Shown piece after piece: positions 26,873 to 38,742 of a DNA stretch of 64,000 nt; position 1 is the first letter of the stretch, and each line of letters starts with the position of its first letter. The notes below the pieces were generated by a model. That model searched no databases. It was not told the DNA's origin and saw only the letters and a list, made by a program, of their open reading frames with translations. The translations under genes were made by a program, and so were the position numbers. Source of the stretch: Pseudomonas putida (lineage in GTDB: Bacteria; Pseudomonadota; Gammaproteobacteria; Pseudomonadales; Pseudomonadaceae); assembly GCF_002741075.1 (NCBI RefSeq), contig NZ_CP016634.1:62001-126000 (forward strand), read 5' to 3'.

Positions 26873-27187
26873 TTAACCTGATGTCTTGTTGAGCTTCTTC
26901 AGGAACACCGCCATTTCCTTCTCGGCCTGCTTGTCGCCATGGGCCTGCGCCGCCGCGATCCCCTCTTCCCATGCCTTGCGCGCCGCCGTCAGGTCGCCCT
27001 GCAACTGGTGGGCCTTGCCCAGCAGCTTCCACGCCGCCGAGTACTTCGGGTCATGTTCCACGCACCGAGCCAGGTGCAGCGCCGCCTCGGCGCCGTTGCC
27101 TTCGTCGAGCCAGGCCTTGCCCAGGCCAAAGCGCAGCAGGGCGTTATCCACCCCCTTGGCCAGCATCTTTTCCAGTGATTCGCGCAT
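26873..27187 (-). CDS. Small tetratricopeptide-repeat protein
   Basis: 104 aa, almost entirely TPR helices: ALLRFGLGKAWLDEGNGAEAALHLARCVEHDPKYSAAWKLLGKAHQLQGDLTAARKAWEEGIAAA. About two and a half repeats, no signal peptide, so a cytoplasmic adaptor. It lies 12 bases after trkA, at the distal end of the trkA-rsmB-fmt-def group. Partner unknown. Confidence 0.85.
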   Translation of the reverse strand: MRESLEKMLAKGVDNALLRFGLGKAWLDEGNGAEAALHLARCVEHDPKYSAAWKLLGKAHQLQGDLTAARKAWEEGIAAAQAHGDKQAEKEMAVFLKKLNKTSG

Positions 27188-27199
27188 GCCGTTTTCTCC

Positions 27200-28573
27200 T
27201 TAGAAGAAACTCAGGCCCACGTGGAACAGCTTCTCCACATCGCGGATGTGCTTTTTATCCACAACGAACAGGATCACATGATCGCCCGCTTCGATCACCG
27301 TGTCGTCGTGGGCAATCAGCACTTCCTCGTCGCGGATGATCGCGCCGATGGTGGTGCCTGGCGGCAAGGCGATGTCTTCGATGGCCTTGCCGATCACCTT
27401 GCTCGACTTGGCATCGCCATGCGCGACCGCCTCGATGGCCTCCGCCGCGCCCCGACGCAGCGAATGCACGCTGACGATGTCGCCACGGCGCACGTGGGCC
27501 AGCAAGGTACCGATGGTGGCCAGCTGAGGGCTGATGGCGATGTCGATATCGCCACCCTGGACCAGGTCCACATACGCCGGGTTGTTGATGATGGTCATCA
27601 CCTTGCGCGCACCCAGGCGCTTGGCCAGCAGCGAGGACATGATGTTGGCTTCGTCGTCGTTGGTCAGGGCCAGGAAGATGTCGGCGTCGGCAATGTTCTC
27701 CTCGAGCATCAGGTCCTTGTCCGAGGCGCTGCCCTGGAGCACCACGGTGCTCTCCAGGGTGTCGGAGAGATGGCGGCAGCGGGCCTGGCTCATCTCGATG
27801 ATCTTGACCTGGTAGCGGCTCTCGATGGCCTCGGCAAGGCGTTCGCCGATCTGCCCGCCCCCGGCGATGACCACGCGCTTGTTGGTCTCGTCGATACGGC
27901 GCAGCTCGCCCATCACCGCGCGGATGTCCTTGCGTGCGGCAATGAAGAAGACCTCGTCGTCGGCCTCGATCACGGTGTCGCCCCGTGGCGTGATGGGCCG
28001 GTCGCGGCGGAAGATCGCCGCCACGCGGGTATCGACATTGGGCATATGGGCGCGGATCTGGCGCAATTGCTGGCCCACCAGGGGACCACCGTAGTAGGCC
28101 TTGACCGCCACCAGTTGTGCCTTGCCATCGGCGAAGTCGATCACCTGCAGGGAGCCGGGGTGCTCGATCAGGCGCTTGATGTAGTTGGTCACCACCTGTT
28201 CCGGGCTGATCAGTACGTCCACCGGGATGTGGTCGTTGTCGAACAGCTCTTCGCGGGTGAGATACGCCGACTCGCGTACCCGGGCGATCTTGGTGGGCGT
28301 GTGGAACAGCGAGTAGGCGACCTGGCAGGCCACCATGTTGGTCTCGTCGCTGTTGGTCACCGCCACCAGCATGTCGGCGTCGTCGGCGCCGGCCTGGCGC
28401 AGCACCGTGGGCAGCGAGCCGCGGCCCTGCACGGTGCGGATATCCAGGCGGTCGCCCAGGTCGCGCAGGCGGTCGCCGTCGGTGTCGACCACGGTGATAT
28501 CGTTGGCTTCGCTGGCCAGGTGCTCTGCCAGCGTGCCGCCCACTTGCCCTGCGCCGAGGATGATGATCTTCAT
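27200..28573 (-). CDS. trkA: Trk potassium uptake system peripheral protein TrkA
   Basis: 457 aa cytoplasmic NAD(H)-binding gate of the TrkH/TrkG K+ channel. Two RCK_N Rossmann domains ([19 protein letters not shown] and [18 protein letters not shown]) each followed by an RCK_C domain, the full duplicated TrkA layout. It lies 22 bases after rsmB, same strand. In enterobacteria and pseudomonads trkA is likewise linked to rsmB-fmt-def. Confidence 0.96.
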   Translation of the reverse strand: MKIIILGAGQVGGTLAEHLASEANDITVVDTDGDRLRDLGDRLDIRTVQGRGSLPTVLRQAGADDADMLVAVTNSDETNMVACQVAYSLFHTPTKIARVRESAYLTREELFDNDHIPVDVLISPEQVVTNYIKRLIEHPGSLQVIDFADGKAQLVAVKAYYGGPLVGQQLRQIRAHMPNVDTRVAAIFRRDRPITPRGDTVIEADDEVFFIAARKDIRAVMGELRRIDETNKRVVIAGGGQIGERLAEAIESRYQVKIIEMSQARCRHLSDTLESTVVLQGSASDKDLMLEENIADADIFLALTNDDEANIMSSLLAKRLGARKVMTIINNPAYVDLVQGGDIDIAISPQLATIGTLLAHVRRGDIVSVHSLRRGAAEAIEAVAHGDAKSSKVIGKAIEDIALPPGTTIGAIIRDEEVLIAHDDTVIEAGDHVILFVVDKKHIRDVEKLFHVGLSFF

Positions 28574-28595
28574 CCGCTACTCCTAGTCCTTGTGC

Positions 28596-29906
28596 TTATC
28601 CGCGCGAGGCGGCGATCTTGATCAGCTTGGCATAGTAGAAACCGTCGTGGCCGCCTTCCTGGGCCAGCAGTTGGCGGCCGTGGGGCTGGCGCACACCGGC
28701 ATCGAGCGCCAGGTCCAGTTCGCGGGCGCCAGGGGTGCGAGCGAGGAAGGCATCGATCACGTCGGTGTTTTCCGTCGGCAGGCTCGAACAGGTGGCATAG
28801 ACCAGCATGCCGCCGACTTCGAGGGTTGGCCACAGCGCATCGAGCAGCTCGCCTTGCAGCGCCGCCAGGGCCGGGATGTCGTCGGCCTGGCGGGTCAGCT
28901 TGATGTCCGGGTGGCGGCGGATGACGCCGGTCGCCGAGCACGGCGCATCGAGCAGGATGCGCTGGAACGGCTTGCCGTCCCACCAGCTGGTAGTGTCGCG
29001 GGCGTCGCAGGCGATCAGCTGGGCGTCCAGTTTCAGACGATCGAGGTTCTCACGTACTCGCGCCAGACGCTTGGCCTCCAGGTCGATGGCGACCACTTCT
29101 CCTAGCCCGGCTTCGGCTTCGAGCAGGTGGCAGGTCTTGCCGCCCGGGGCGCAGCAAGCATCCAGCACGCGTTGGCCGGGCGCCAGTTCCATGAGGTCGG
29201 CGGCCAGTTGCGCGGCCTCGTCCTGCACACTGACCCAGCCCTCGGCGAAACCTGGCAGGCCGCGCACGTCGCAGGCCTCGGCCAGCAGAATGCCGTCGCG
29301 ACTGTACTGGCAAGGGCTGGCGCTGATGCCGGCTTCGGCCAGCAGAGCCAGGTAAGCGTCACGGCTGTGGTGGCGGCGATTGACCCGCAAGATCATCGGC
29401 GGATGGGCGTTGTTGGCAGCGCAAATCGCTTCCCACTGCTCCGGCCAGAAGGCCTTGAGCGCCTTTTGCAGCCAGCGCGGGTGAGCGGTGCGCACTACCG
29501 GGTCGCGCTCCATGTCGGCGAGCAGTGCCTCGCCTTCGCGTTGGGCGCGACGCAGCACCGCATTGAGCAAGCCCTTGGCCCACGGCTTCTTGAGCTTGTC
29601 GGCGCAACCGACGGTTTCGCCGATGGCCGCGTGGGCTGGAATGCGGGTGTAGAACAGTTGGTACAGGCCGACCAGCAGCAAAGCCTGAACGTCGGCATCG
29701 GCGGCCTTGAAGGGCTTTTGCAGCAACTGTGCGGCCAGCAGGTCCAGGCGCGGCTGCCAGCGGGCAGTGCCGAAGGCCAGGTCCTGGACCAGGCCACGGT
29801 CACGCTCCTCGACCTTGTCCAGTTGCGCTGGCAACGAGCTGTTGAGCGAGGCCTTGCCGCTGAGCACAGCGGCAAGGGCGCGGGCGGCGGCCAGACGTGG
29901 GTTCAT
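28596..29906 (-). CDS. rsmB: 16S rRNA m5C967 methyltransferase
   Basis: 436 aa. N-terminal NusB-like RNA-binding domain (residues 1-135) and C-terminal SAM methyltransferase with [46 protein letters not shown] and the catalytic Cys pair motif [16 protein letters not shown]. The start overlaps the fmt stop by four bases. A much longer upstream frame is only fmt read in another frame. Confidence 0.95.
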   Translation of the reverse strand: MNPRLAAARALAAVLSGKASLNSSLPAQLDKVEERDRGLVQDLAFGTARWQPRLDLLAAQLLQKPFKAADADVQALLLVGLYQLFYTRIPAHAAIGETVGCADKLKKPWAKGLLNAVLRRAQREGEALLADMERDPVVRTAHPRWLQKALKAFWPEQWEAICAANNAHPPMILRVNRRHHSRDAYLALLAEAGISASPCQYSRDGILLAEACDVRGLPGFAEGWVSVQDEAAQLAADLMELAPGQRVLDACCAPGGKTCHLLEAEAGLGEVVAIDLEAKRLARVRENLDRLKLDAQLIACDARDTTSWWDGKPFQRILLDAPCSATGVIRRHPDIKLTRQADDIPALAALQGELLDALWPTLEVGGMLVYATCSSLPTENTDVIDAFLARTPGARELDLALDAGVRQPHGRQLLAQEGGHDGFYYAKLIKIAASRG

Positions 29907-30835
29907 TGGCCGAGCACCTTGGCGCTTGCGAACTTCTCGCGACGGCTGTTGAACAGGTCGCTGAAGGCCAGGGCCTTGCCGCCTGGCAACTGCAGACGGG
30001 TCAGGCTCAGGGCGCCTTCGCCGCAGGCGACCACCAGGCCGTCCTTGCTGGCGGAAAGGATCTCGCCGGGGGTGCCTTTGCCTGTGGACAACTGCGCCGC
30101 CAGGACCTTCACGCTCTCGCCGTCCAGGGTGCTGTGGCAAACCGGCCAAGGGTTGAAGGCGCGGATCAGGCGCTCCAGCTCGATGGCTGGACGATTCCAG
30201 TCGATGCGGGCTTCGTCCTTGTTCAGCTTGTGTGCGTAGGTGGCCAGGGCGTCGTCCTGAACCTCGCCTTGCAGGCTGCCGTCGGCCAGGCCCGCGATGG
30301 CCTGCACCACGGCGCCTGGGCCCATCTGGGCGAGGCGGTCGTGCAGAGTGCCGCCGGTGTCCTCGGCGCTGATCGGGGTGACGACCTTGAGCAGCATGGG
30401 GCCGGTGTCCAGGCCAGCTTCCATGCGCATCACGGTCACGCCGCTCTCGGCATCGCCGGCTTCGACGGCACGCTGGATGGGCGCAGCACCGCGCCAGCGC
30501 GGCAGCAGAGAGGCGTGGCTGTTGATGCAGCCCAGGCGCGGGATATCCAGCACTACCTGGGGCAGGATCAGGCCGTAGGCGACCACCACCATCAGGTCTG
30601 GCTCTAGCGCGGCAAGTTCCGCCTGGGCCTCGGCGTTGCGCAGGGTCTGTGGCTGGAACACCGGGATGCCGTGTTCGACGGCCAGTTGCTTGACCGCAGA
30701 GGGCATGAGTTTCTGGCCGCGGCCAGCCGGGCGGTCGGGCTGGGTGTAGACGGCCACCACGTCATAGGGGCTGTCGAGCAGGGCTTTGAGGTGTTCGGCG
30801 GCAAACTCTGGGGTGCCTGCGAAGACGATGCGCAT
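29903..30835 (-). CDS. fmt: Methionyl-tRNA formyltransferase
   Basis: 310 aa enzyme formylating initiator Met-tRNA with 10-formyl-THF. N-terminal [16 protein letters not shown], folate site [20 protein letters not shown] (Asn/His catalytic residues), [13 protein letters not shown] and a C-terminal OB-fold tRNA-binding domain. It is between def and rsmB, overlapping rsmB by four bases. Confidence 0.97.
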   Translation of the reverse strand: MRIVFAGTPEFAAEHLKALLDSPYDVVAVYTQPDRPAGRGQKLMPSAVKQLAVEHGIPVFQPQTLRNAEAQAELAALEPDLMVVVAYGLILPQVVLDIPRLGCINSHASLLPRWRGAAPIQRAVEAGDAESGVTVMRMEAGLDTGPMLLKVVTPISAEDTGGTLHDRLAQMGPGAVVQAIAGLADGSLQGEVQDDALATYAHKLNKDEARIDWNRPAIELERLIRAFNPWPVCHSTLDGESVKVLAAQLSTGKGTPGEILSASKDGLVVACGEGALSLTRLQLPGGKALAFSDLFNSRREKFASAKVLGQ

Positions 30836-30851
30836 GGAGTTCTCGCTTTGA

Positions 30852-30882
30852 AAAAGAAAAAGGCTTGCCGAAGCAAGCCTTC
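30852..30882 (-). terminator. Intrinsic terminator/attenuator between def and fmt
   Basis: On the minus strand: AAGGCTTGC-TTCG-GCAAGCCTT followed by TTTCTTTTT. A UUCG-capped stem with a T run inside the def-fmt gap, so readthrough into fmt-rsmB-trkA is probably partial, or fmt has its own promoter. Confidence 0.75.
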
Positions 30883-30895
30883 TGGAAGGTGGGGA

Positions 30896-31402
30896 TCAGG
30901 CTTGCTGGCGGTGCTGTTTTTCCAGCTTCTTCTTGATCCGGTCGCGTTTGAGCTGTGACAGATAGTCGACGAACAGCTTGCCGTTGAGGTGGTCGAACTC
31001 GTGCTGCACGCACACTGCCAGCAGGCCTTCGCATTCCAGCTCGAACGGCTTGCCGTCGCGGTCCTGGGCCTTGACCCGCACACGCAGAGGGCGGTCGACG
31101 TTCTCGTAGAAGCCCGGCACCGACAGGCAGCCTTCCTGATACTGGCCCATGTCGTGGGTCAGCTCTTCGACGCTGGGGTTGATGAAGACGCGCGGTTCGC
31201 TGCGGTCTTCGCTGAGGTCCATGACCACGACCTGCTTGTGCACGTTGACCTGGGTGGCGGCCAGGCCGATGCCAGGGGCTTCGTACATGGTTTCAAACAT
31301 GTCGTCGATCAGCTGACGCAGGGCGTCGTCGAACTCCGTCACCGGTTTGGCGAGGGTGCGCAGGCGCGGGTCCGGGAATTCGAGAATGTTCAAGATGGCC
31401 AT
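30896..31402 (-). CDS. def: Peptide deformylase
   Basis: 168 aa metallohydrolase removing the N-formyl group from nascent proteins. All three PDF motifs: [27 protein letters not shown] and [19 protein letters not shown], with the metal ligands Cys, His and His. First gene of the leftward def-fmt-rsmB-trkA group and divergent from dprA. Confidence 0.97.
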
Positions 31403-31610
31403 AAGGTCAGGCAGTCACTGTGCGTTCGGTTGAAAACTGAGCACACATAATAAAGGGAATCGGGGCATTCGGCACCTGGCAAAGCTCGGCTAGGGTGTGA
31501 AAGGACGGCATCGGGTCCATTCCATGGACAGCTTGTCAAAGTATTATCAACAAAGTTATCCACAGGTTGTGCCACGTGGATGACCCCTCGCCGATCAAGG
31601 ATGATCCGCC
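31403..31610. promoter_or_regulatory. Divergent def/dprA control region with paired DnaA boxes
   Basis: 208 bases. Contains TTATCAACA (31544-31552, one mismatch) and a perfect TTATCCACA (31556-31564), same orientation, start-to-start 12 bases. They lie about 50-65 bases before dprA. Confidence 0.5.
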
Positions 31611-32708
31611 ATGAACATGTCTGTTGTGCCCGCCTGTCCACCTGCCGAACTCGAGGCGCGTTTGCGTTTGCATCGACTGCCCGAGGTAGGCCCGCGACGT
31701 TTCCACACCCTGATCGATGCCTTCGGCGATGCCGCTTCGGCGCTCAGTGCCCCGGCCAGCGCCTGGCGCGCATTGGGTTTGCCGGCGGCTTGCGCCGAGG
31801 CCCGTCGCAGTGCCGAAGTCCGTGACGGCGCTGGCGTCGCAATGGCTTGGCTAGAGCGTCCGGGCCAGCATTTACTGATGTGGGATTCACCTGCCTACCC
31901 CGCTCTGCTCGCCGAAACGGACGCTGCCCCGCCCCTGCTTTTCGTGGCCGGAGACCCCACGTTGCTCGAGCGGCCGCAGTTGGCGGTGGTCGGCAGCCGC
32001 CGTGCAACCCCCCCGGCCCTGGACACCGCGAAGGCGTTTTCCAGGTGTCTGGCCCAGGCGGGTTTCACCATCACCAGCGGGTTGGCCCTGGGGGTCGACG
32101 GTGCCGCTCATCGGGCGGCGCTGCAGGCAGGTGGGCACACCATTGGCGTGCTCGGCACGGGTCTGCAAAAACTTTATCCACAGCGCCACCGTGACCTGGC
32201 TCGGGCCATGATCGAAGGGGGCAGCGCGCTGGTGTCGGAGTTTCCCCTCGATGCCAATCCGCATGCTGCGAATTTTCCGCGACGTAACCGGATCATCAGC
32301 GGTCTGTCGCTGGGGGTATTGGTGGTCGAGGCGAGCCTGGCAAGCGGATCGCTGATCACCGCGCGCTTGGCCGCCGAACAAGGCCGGGAGGTGTATGCCA
32401 TTCCGGGCTCGATCCATCACCCGGGTTCCAAGGGGTGCCACCAGCTGATTCGCGATGGCGCGTTGCTGGTGGAAAGCGTGGAGCAGATCCTCGACAGCCT
32501 GCGCGGCTGGCAGAACTTGCCCCCGGCGCCTGTGGAAAAACCCGCCCACCCGTTGCTCGCCTTGCTACATGCCGCGCCCCAGACCAGCGAAGCCCTGGCC
32601 CACAGCAGTGGGCAGCCGCTGGCCCAGGTGCTGGCCAGCCTTACCGAGCTGGAGCTCGAAGGCCGGGTCACCAACGAAGCCGGGCGTTGGTTTGCCCGAA
32701 GCAGCTAA
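31611..32708 (+). CDS. dprA: DNA-processing protein DprA/Smf
   Basis: 365 aa ssDNA-binding protein that loads RecA on incoming DNA during transformation. N-terminal SAM-like/HhH segment, Rossmann-like core with LAVVGSRRATPPALDTAK, TITSGLALGVDGAAHRAAL, TIGVLGTGLQKLYPQRH and FPRRNRIISGLSLGVLVVEA, and a C-terminal winged helix (about 300-360). AAGGA is upstream of the ATG. Followed by tsaC, the usual pairing. Confidence 0.95.
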   Translation: MNMSVVPACPPAELEARLRLHRLPEVGPRRFHTLIDAFGDAASALSAPASAWRALGLPAACAEARRSAEVRDGAGVAMAWLERPGQHLLMWDSPAYPALLAETDAAPPLLFVAGDPTLLERPQLAVVGSRRATPPALDTAKAFSRCLAQAGFTITSGLALGVDGAAHRAALQAGGHTIGVLGTGLQKLYPQRHRDLARAMIEGGSALVSEFPLDANPHAANFPRRNRIISGLSLGVLVVEASLASGSLITARLAAEQGREVYAIPGSIHHPGSKGCHQLIRDGALLVESVEQILDSLRGWQNLPPAPVEKPAHPLLALLHAAPQTSEALAHSSGQPLAQVLASLTELELEGRVTNEAGRWFARSS

Positions 32709-32745
32709 GTACACTGCGCATCAGGCTTAAATGCGGAGAGACAAA

Positions 32746-33303
32746 ATGGTGAGCAGTTGGCGTGTGCAACAAGCCGCACGTGAGATTCGGGCAGGCGCGG
32801 TTATCGCCTATCCGACGGAAGCGGTCTGGGGCCTGGGCTGCGACCCGTGGAACGAGGATGCGGTGTACCGCCTGCTGGCGCTCAAGTCGCGTCCTGTGGA
32901 CAAGGGGTTGATCCTGGTTGCCGACAACATCCGCCAGTTCGATTTCCTGTTCGAGGATTTCCCCCAAGACTGGATCGACCGCATGGGCAGCACCTGGCCT
33001 GGTCCGAACACTTGGCTGGTACCGCACCAGGACCTGTTGCCCGAGTGGGTGACCGGCGAACATGACACCGTGGCCCTGCGGGTCAGCGATCACCCCCTGG
33101 TGCGTGAATTGTGCGCGCTGGTCGGGCCGCTGATTTCCACCTCGTGCAACCCAGGCGGACGCCCGGCGGCCAAGAGCCGGCTGCGGGTGGAGCAGTATTT
33201 CCATGGCCAATTGGACCTGGTGCTCGGCGGGGCGCTGGGTGGGCGCAAGAATCCGAGCGTGATTCGCAACCTGGTGACGGGTGAGGTCGTTCGGGCCGGC
33301 TGA
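32746..33303 (+). CDS. tsaC: Threonylcarbamoyl-AMP synthase (YrdC/TsaC)
   Basis: 185 aa enzyme making TC-AMP from Thr, bicarbonate and ATP for t6A37 of tRNAs. Starts [34 protein letters not shown]; later [27 protein letters not shown] and [14 protein letters not shown]. The ATG at 32746 has GGAGA six bases upstream; one five codons earlier does not. It follows dprA by 37 bases. Confidence 0.95.
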   Translation: MVSSWRVQQAAREIRAGAVIAYPTEAVWGLGCDPWNEDAVYRLLALKSRPVDKGLILVADNIRQFDFLFEDFPQDWIDRMGSTWPGPNTWLVPHQDLLPEWVTGEHDTVALRVSDHPLVRELCALVGPLISTSCNPGGRPAAKSRLRVEQYFHGQLDLVLGGALGGRKNPSVIRNLVTGEVVRAG

Positions 33304-33657
33304 CCCAGAGTGGGCTCGGCGATGGGCCGCCACGCGGCCCCTAGGTATTGCAGGACTTTTCTGATTTCCCTCGAGCGGCTGTCCAGCTGGCATTTAGGGA
33401 AATACCCTACCCATCCGTCAGCTGCCGTCACCTTCCGGCAGGGAACCCATGCCTCTAGGCTCCAGCCCGTCGCCAAATAACTTGGTGATCGGGTGTGGTA
33501 ACCCGCCAATTCTGGAGCATTTGCAGCCTATGGCGGCTGTGCGCGGGAGGCTTTTGCCTGCCGGGAGTGCCTCCAGTCCGGTTTACCACTCCGCGTACAG
33601 CTGCCACCCAAACCGTGTGGTAACGGACGGGTGTCAGCTCCAACTCTGGAGCAAACG
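33304..33657 (+). promoter_or_regulatory. Long structured leader of the small DUF protein
   Basis: 354 bases without a known gene. The right 170 bases hold two copies of a motif: a hairpin with loop GTGGTA (33490-33505 and 33613-33626) followed by CCA-AYTC-TGGAGCA (33506-33519 and 33640-33653). In the second copy GCTCCA-ACTC-TGGAGC (33637-33652) pairs over the GGAG ribosome site of the gene at 33658. Between them lies GGTTTACCAC (33580-33589), complementary to the loop segment GTGGTAA. A 70-codon frame (33449-33661) spans it and overlaps the gene by ATGA; it may be a leader peptide or chance. Confidence 0.55.
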
Positions 33658-33966
33658 ATGAAAAAGCTTGTCCCTGATCCACCTCTACCCAACACCACAT
33701 CTCGCCCTTTCGGCCGCTGCGACGCCGGCCATCCTCCCCTCTTCTCCACAAACCCCGACATCTCTGCCCACGACGCCCTCGTCCACGTAGCGCTCTACCT
33801 GCGCTGCGCCTACGAGACTGGCGTGAAGGCACTCGATCGCCTGCACGAGTCAGGGCGCGGCATGTACTGGTCGAACCTGCACGCGATTGAAATGGCAGAG
33901 GGCTTGGTGGAGGCGATGCTCGATGGCATCGAGTCGGCGCCAGCAACTATCAGGACCGCTGGCTAA
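33658..33966 (+). CDS. Small Pseudomonas protein, DUF3077/DUF6124-like
   Basis: 102 aa, no known function. Resembles the roughly 100-aa Pseudomonas-specific family with a central FSTNPDISAHDALVHVALYLRCAYETG segment, a two-helix all-alpha core, and a second helix MYWSNLHAIEMAEGLVEAMLDGIES. N terminus proline-rich (MKKLVPDPPLPNT). Start chosen at the ATG after TCTGGAGC; a longer frame begins at 33631 inside the leader hairpin. Its ribosome site appears sequestered by a hairpin, suggesting translational control. Family assignment is from memory and tentative. Confidence 0.65.
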   Translation: MKKLVPDPPLPNTTSRPFGRCDAGHPPLFSTNPDISAHDALVHVALYLRCAYETGVKALDRLHESGRGMYWSNLHAIEMAEGLVEAMLDGIESAPATIRTAG

Positions 33967-33978
33967 GCAGAGTGAGCG

Positions 33979-34053
33979 CTGTGGGAGCGGATTCACCCGC
34001 GAAGGCCTGGGTGAATTCACCGCCGCGTTTGCGGGTAAAACCCGCTCCCACAG
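33979..34053. repeat. REP inverted pair between convergent genes
   Basis: CTGTGGGAGCGGATTCACCC and its inverted, slightly diverged partner (to 34053), between the small DUF gene and the quinone reductase. Confidence 0.85.
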
Positions 34054-34092
34054 GTGGCGTGCTGAGTCAAACAGTCGCGTAACGATCTCGGA

Positions 34093-36115
<2,023 letters not shown>

Positions 36116-36139
36116 GCCTGTGGATAACGAGGAGCTCCC

Positions 36140-36964
36140 ATGGACCAGTACGTCGTTTTCGGTAACCCCATCGGCCACAGCAAGTCGCCGTTGATCCACC
36201 GCCTGTTCGCTGACCAGACCGGCCAGGACCTGGAATACAGCACCCTGCTGGCGCCGCTGGATGATTTCAGCGACTGTGCGCGAGGTTTCTTCAAGCAAGG
36301 GGCTGGTGCCAATGTCACTGTGCCGTTCAAGGAAGAAGCCTTCCGCCTGTGCGACAGCCTCACGCCACGGGCCCAGCGGGCGGGTGCCGTGAATACCCTG
36401 AGCAAGCTGCCTGATGGCACCCTGCAGGGTGACAACACCGATGGCGCGGGCCTGGTGCGGGACCTGACCGTCAATGCCGGGGTGGAACTCACCGGCAAGC
36501 GCATTCTGATTCTCGGTGCCGGTGGTGCGGTGCGGGGAGTGTTGCAGCCGATCCTGGCGCATCGTCCGCAATCGCTGGTGATCGCCAACCGCACGGTGGA
36601 AAAGGCCGAGCAACTGGCCCGTGAGTTCGATGACCTGGGGCCGGTGGTCGCCAGCGGTTTTGCCTGGTTGCAGGAGCCGGTGGACCTCATCATCAATGCC
36701 ACCTCGGCGAGCCTGGCCGGCGAGCTGCCGCCGATTGCCGACAGCCTGGTCGAGCCGGGGCGCACGGTCTGCTACGACATGATGTACGGCAAGGAGCCGA
36801 CGCCGTTCTGTCAGTGGGCCACCCGGCTGGGGGCGGCCAAGGTGCTGGATGGGTTGGGGATGCTGGCCGAGCAGGCTGCCGAGGCGTTCTTCACCTGGCG
36901 GGGTGTACGGCCGGACACGGCACCTGTGCTGGATGAGCTGCGCCGGCAGTTGGCGCGGGGCTGA
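36140..36964 (+). CDS. aroE: Shikimate dehydrogenase
   Basis: 274 aa NADP enzyme of the shikimate pathway. N-terminal shikimate site [40 protein letters not shown] (catalytic Lys), [11 protein letters not shown] and the NADP-binding [16 protein letters not shown] followed by [12 protein letters not shown]. Operon with hemF. Confidence 0.97.
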   Translation: MDQYVVFGNPIGHSKSPLIHRLFADQTGQDLEYSTLLAPLDDFSDCARGFFKQGAGANVTVPFKEEAFRLCDSLTPRAQRAGAVNTLSKLPDGTLQGDNTDGAGLVRDLTVNAGVELTGKRILILGAGGAVRGVLQPILAHRPQSLVIANRTVEKAEQLAREFDDLGPVVASGFAWLQEPVDLIINATSASLAGELPPIADSLVEPGRTVCYDMMYGKEPTPFCQWATRLGAAKVLDGLGMLAEQAAEAFFTWRGVRPDTAPVLDELRRQLARG

Positions 36965-36989
36965 CCTTGAGATTTTGGGGCCGCTATGC

Positions 36990-37038
36990 GGCCCTTTCGC
37001 GGCACAAGGCCGCTCAGGGACCGTGCCGCGAAAGGGCC
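36990..37038. repeat. 16-bp perfect inverted repeat (terminator-like REP)
   Basis: GGCCCTTTCGCGGCAC and its exact complement (37023-37038) with a 17-base loop, between the convergent aroE and SulP genes. It resembles Pseudomonas REP variants and probably ends both transcripts. Confidence 0.8.
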
Positions 37039-37051
37039 AGGTTCTGAAGCA

Positions 37052-38617
37052 TCACTCCTCGAACCGGATCGGGCACAACGCGGCCCCTTCGAGCTTCTGC
37101 AACTCTTCGATCACCTGCGGCCGGGCCCGATGCAACGTCAGGCTCCCGCCACTGCGCTTCAGGCGCCGCGCCTCGCGGTGCAGCATGTCCACCCCTGAAT
37201 AGTCGATGAAGTTGATCTGCCGTGCGTCGATCACGACCTGCGGCCCTTGGCAGCGTTGCAGGCGCACCTGCAGATAATGCGCGGCGCCGAAGAAGATCGA
37301 CCCGCCCACTCGCAGCACATCGGTCTCCCCTTCCCGGCTCTGCTGCACCCGAGGGCGCGAGGTACGCTTCAAGTAGAAGAACAGCGACGCCAGCACCCCG
37401 GCATAGATCGCCGTCTGCAACTCCAGCAGCAGGGTCGCGGCGGCTGTCAGTGCCATGACCAGGAACTCCGAGCGGCTGACTCGGAACAGTGAACGGATAG
37501 CCCGGTGGTCCACCAACCCCCAACAGATGAGCAGGATGCTGCCGGCCATGGCCGGAATCGGCAGGTGTGCGATCAGCCCGGCGCCAGCCACGGCGAACAG
37601 GGCCACCCACAATGCCGAGAACACCCCGGCCATTGGCGAGCGGGCACCCGCGTCGTAGCTCAAGCCCGAGCGGGTGAACGAGCCCGATGACAGGTAACCG
37701 GAGAACAGTGCGCCGACCATGTTCGACAGGCCCTGGGCGCGGATCTCTTGGTTAGCGTCGATCAACTGCTCAGAACGCGCCGACAATGACCGGGCGATCG
37801 ACAGGCTGGTCACCAGCCCGAGCATGCCCACCGCCACGGCGCTGGGCAGCAGGCGCAGGATCAGTTCCAGATCCAGCAGTGGTAAGGGACTCACGGGCGG
37901 AAGCTGACCCAAGAAGGCGGGCACCCTGGGCACATGGCCAAAGGCGCTCGGCAGTAGCCAGGCGATCACGCTGACCACTACCAGACTTATCAACAGGCTA
38001 GGCCAGCGCGGGCGCCAGAGCTTGAGCGACACGCCGATCAGCAGGGTCGCCAGGCCCAGGGCCAGCGACGGCAGGTCGACCTCGCCGACATGATCGATCA
38101 GGTCCCGCAGGGTGCGCAGGGCCGTGGCCTGGCTGGGCAGGTCTACGCCCATCAGATTGGGCAATTGGCCCAGGGCAATGACTACGGCGGCGCCGAGGGT
38201 GAAGCCGAGCACCACGGAATGGGAGACGAAATTGACCAGCGCCCCGAAACGCAGCATCCCCAGCAGCAGCTGGAACACGCCGCCGAGGAAGGTCAGCAGC
38301 AGCACCAGGGTGATGTAATCGTCGCTGCCTGCCATCGCCAGGGGGCTGACGCTGGCGTAGAGCACGATGGAGATGGCCGCGGTCGGGCCGCAGATCAGGT
38401 GCCAGGAGGAACCCCATAAGCACGCCACCAGCACGGGCACAATGGCGGCGTACAGGCCGTACTCGGCGGGCAACCCGGCGATCAGGGCATAGGCGATCGA
38501 TTGCGGAAGGGCGAGGATGGCGCCGCTCAGGCCGACCAGCAGGTCCTGGCGCAGGCTGCGGCCCGATTGACGGGGGAGCCAGGTGAGGAAGGGCAGCAGG
38601 TGGGTCAGGCGAGGCAT
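37052..38617 (-). CDS. SulP-family anion permease with STAS domain
   Basis: 521 aa. About 11-12 TM segments (residues 20-400), the SulP signature in LPQSIAYALIAGLPAEYGLYAAIVPVLVACLWGSSWHLICGPTAA, and a C-terminal STAS domain (about 415-515; VVIDARQINFIDYSGVDMLHREARRL). It lies downstream of the choline-sulfatase and binding-protein genes on the same strand, so it may carry sulfate released from choline-O-sulfate, or the ester itself. Bicarbonate transport is an alternative. Confidence 0.87.
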   Translation of the reverse strand: MPRLTHLLPFLTWLPRQSGRSLRQDLLVGLSGAILALPQSIAYALIAGLPAEYGLYAAIVPVLVACLWGSSWHLICGPTAAISIVLYASVSPLAMAGSDDYITLVLLLTFLGGVFQLLLGMLRFGALVNFVSHSVVLGFTLGAAVVIALGQLPNLMGVDLPSQATALRTLRDLIDHVGEVDLPSLALGLATLLIGVSLKLWRPRWPSLLISLVVVSVIAWLLPSAFGHVPRVPAFLGQLPPVSPLPLLDLELILRLLPSAVAVGMLGLVTSLSIARSLSARSEQLIDANQEIRAQGLSNMVGALFSGYLSSGSFTRSGLSYDAGARSPMAGVFSALWVALFAVAGAGLIAHLPIPAMAGSILLICWGLVDHRAIRSLFRVSRSEFLVMALTAAATLLLELQTAIYAGVLASLFFYLKRTSRPRVQQSREGETDVLRVGGSIFFGAAHYLQVRLQRCQGPQVVIDARQINFIDYSGVDMLHREARRLKRSGGSLTLHRARPQVIEELQKLEGAALCPIRFEE

Positions 38618-38648
38618 GGGAAATACGAATTCCTGAAGATTTCACCAG

Positions 38649-38722
38649 CCCTGTGGGAGTGGGTATCGAGGCGTCGAAGCGCCGCGAACACTGGCACAGC
38701 GGGTAAGCCCGCTCCCACAGGG
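38649..38722. repeat. REP inverted pair
   Basis: CCCTGTGGGAGTGGG ... GCCCGCTCCCACAGGG between the SulP start and the 3' end of the binding-protein gene, all on one strand. It may reduce expression of SulP relative to betC-choX. Confidence 0.75.
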
Positions 38723-38742
38723 GTTATGTGTGGTTGTGCGGA

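Noticed and set aside
33449..33661. 70-codon frame across the structured leader as an ordinary gene
   Set aside because: No clear ribosome site, no recognisable fold, and its sequence is better explained by the repeated hairpins. Kept only as a possible leader peptide.
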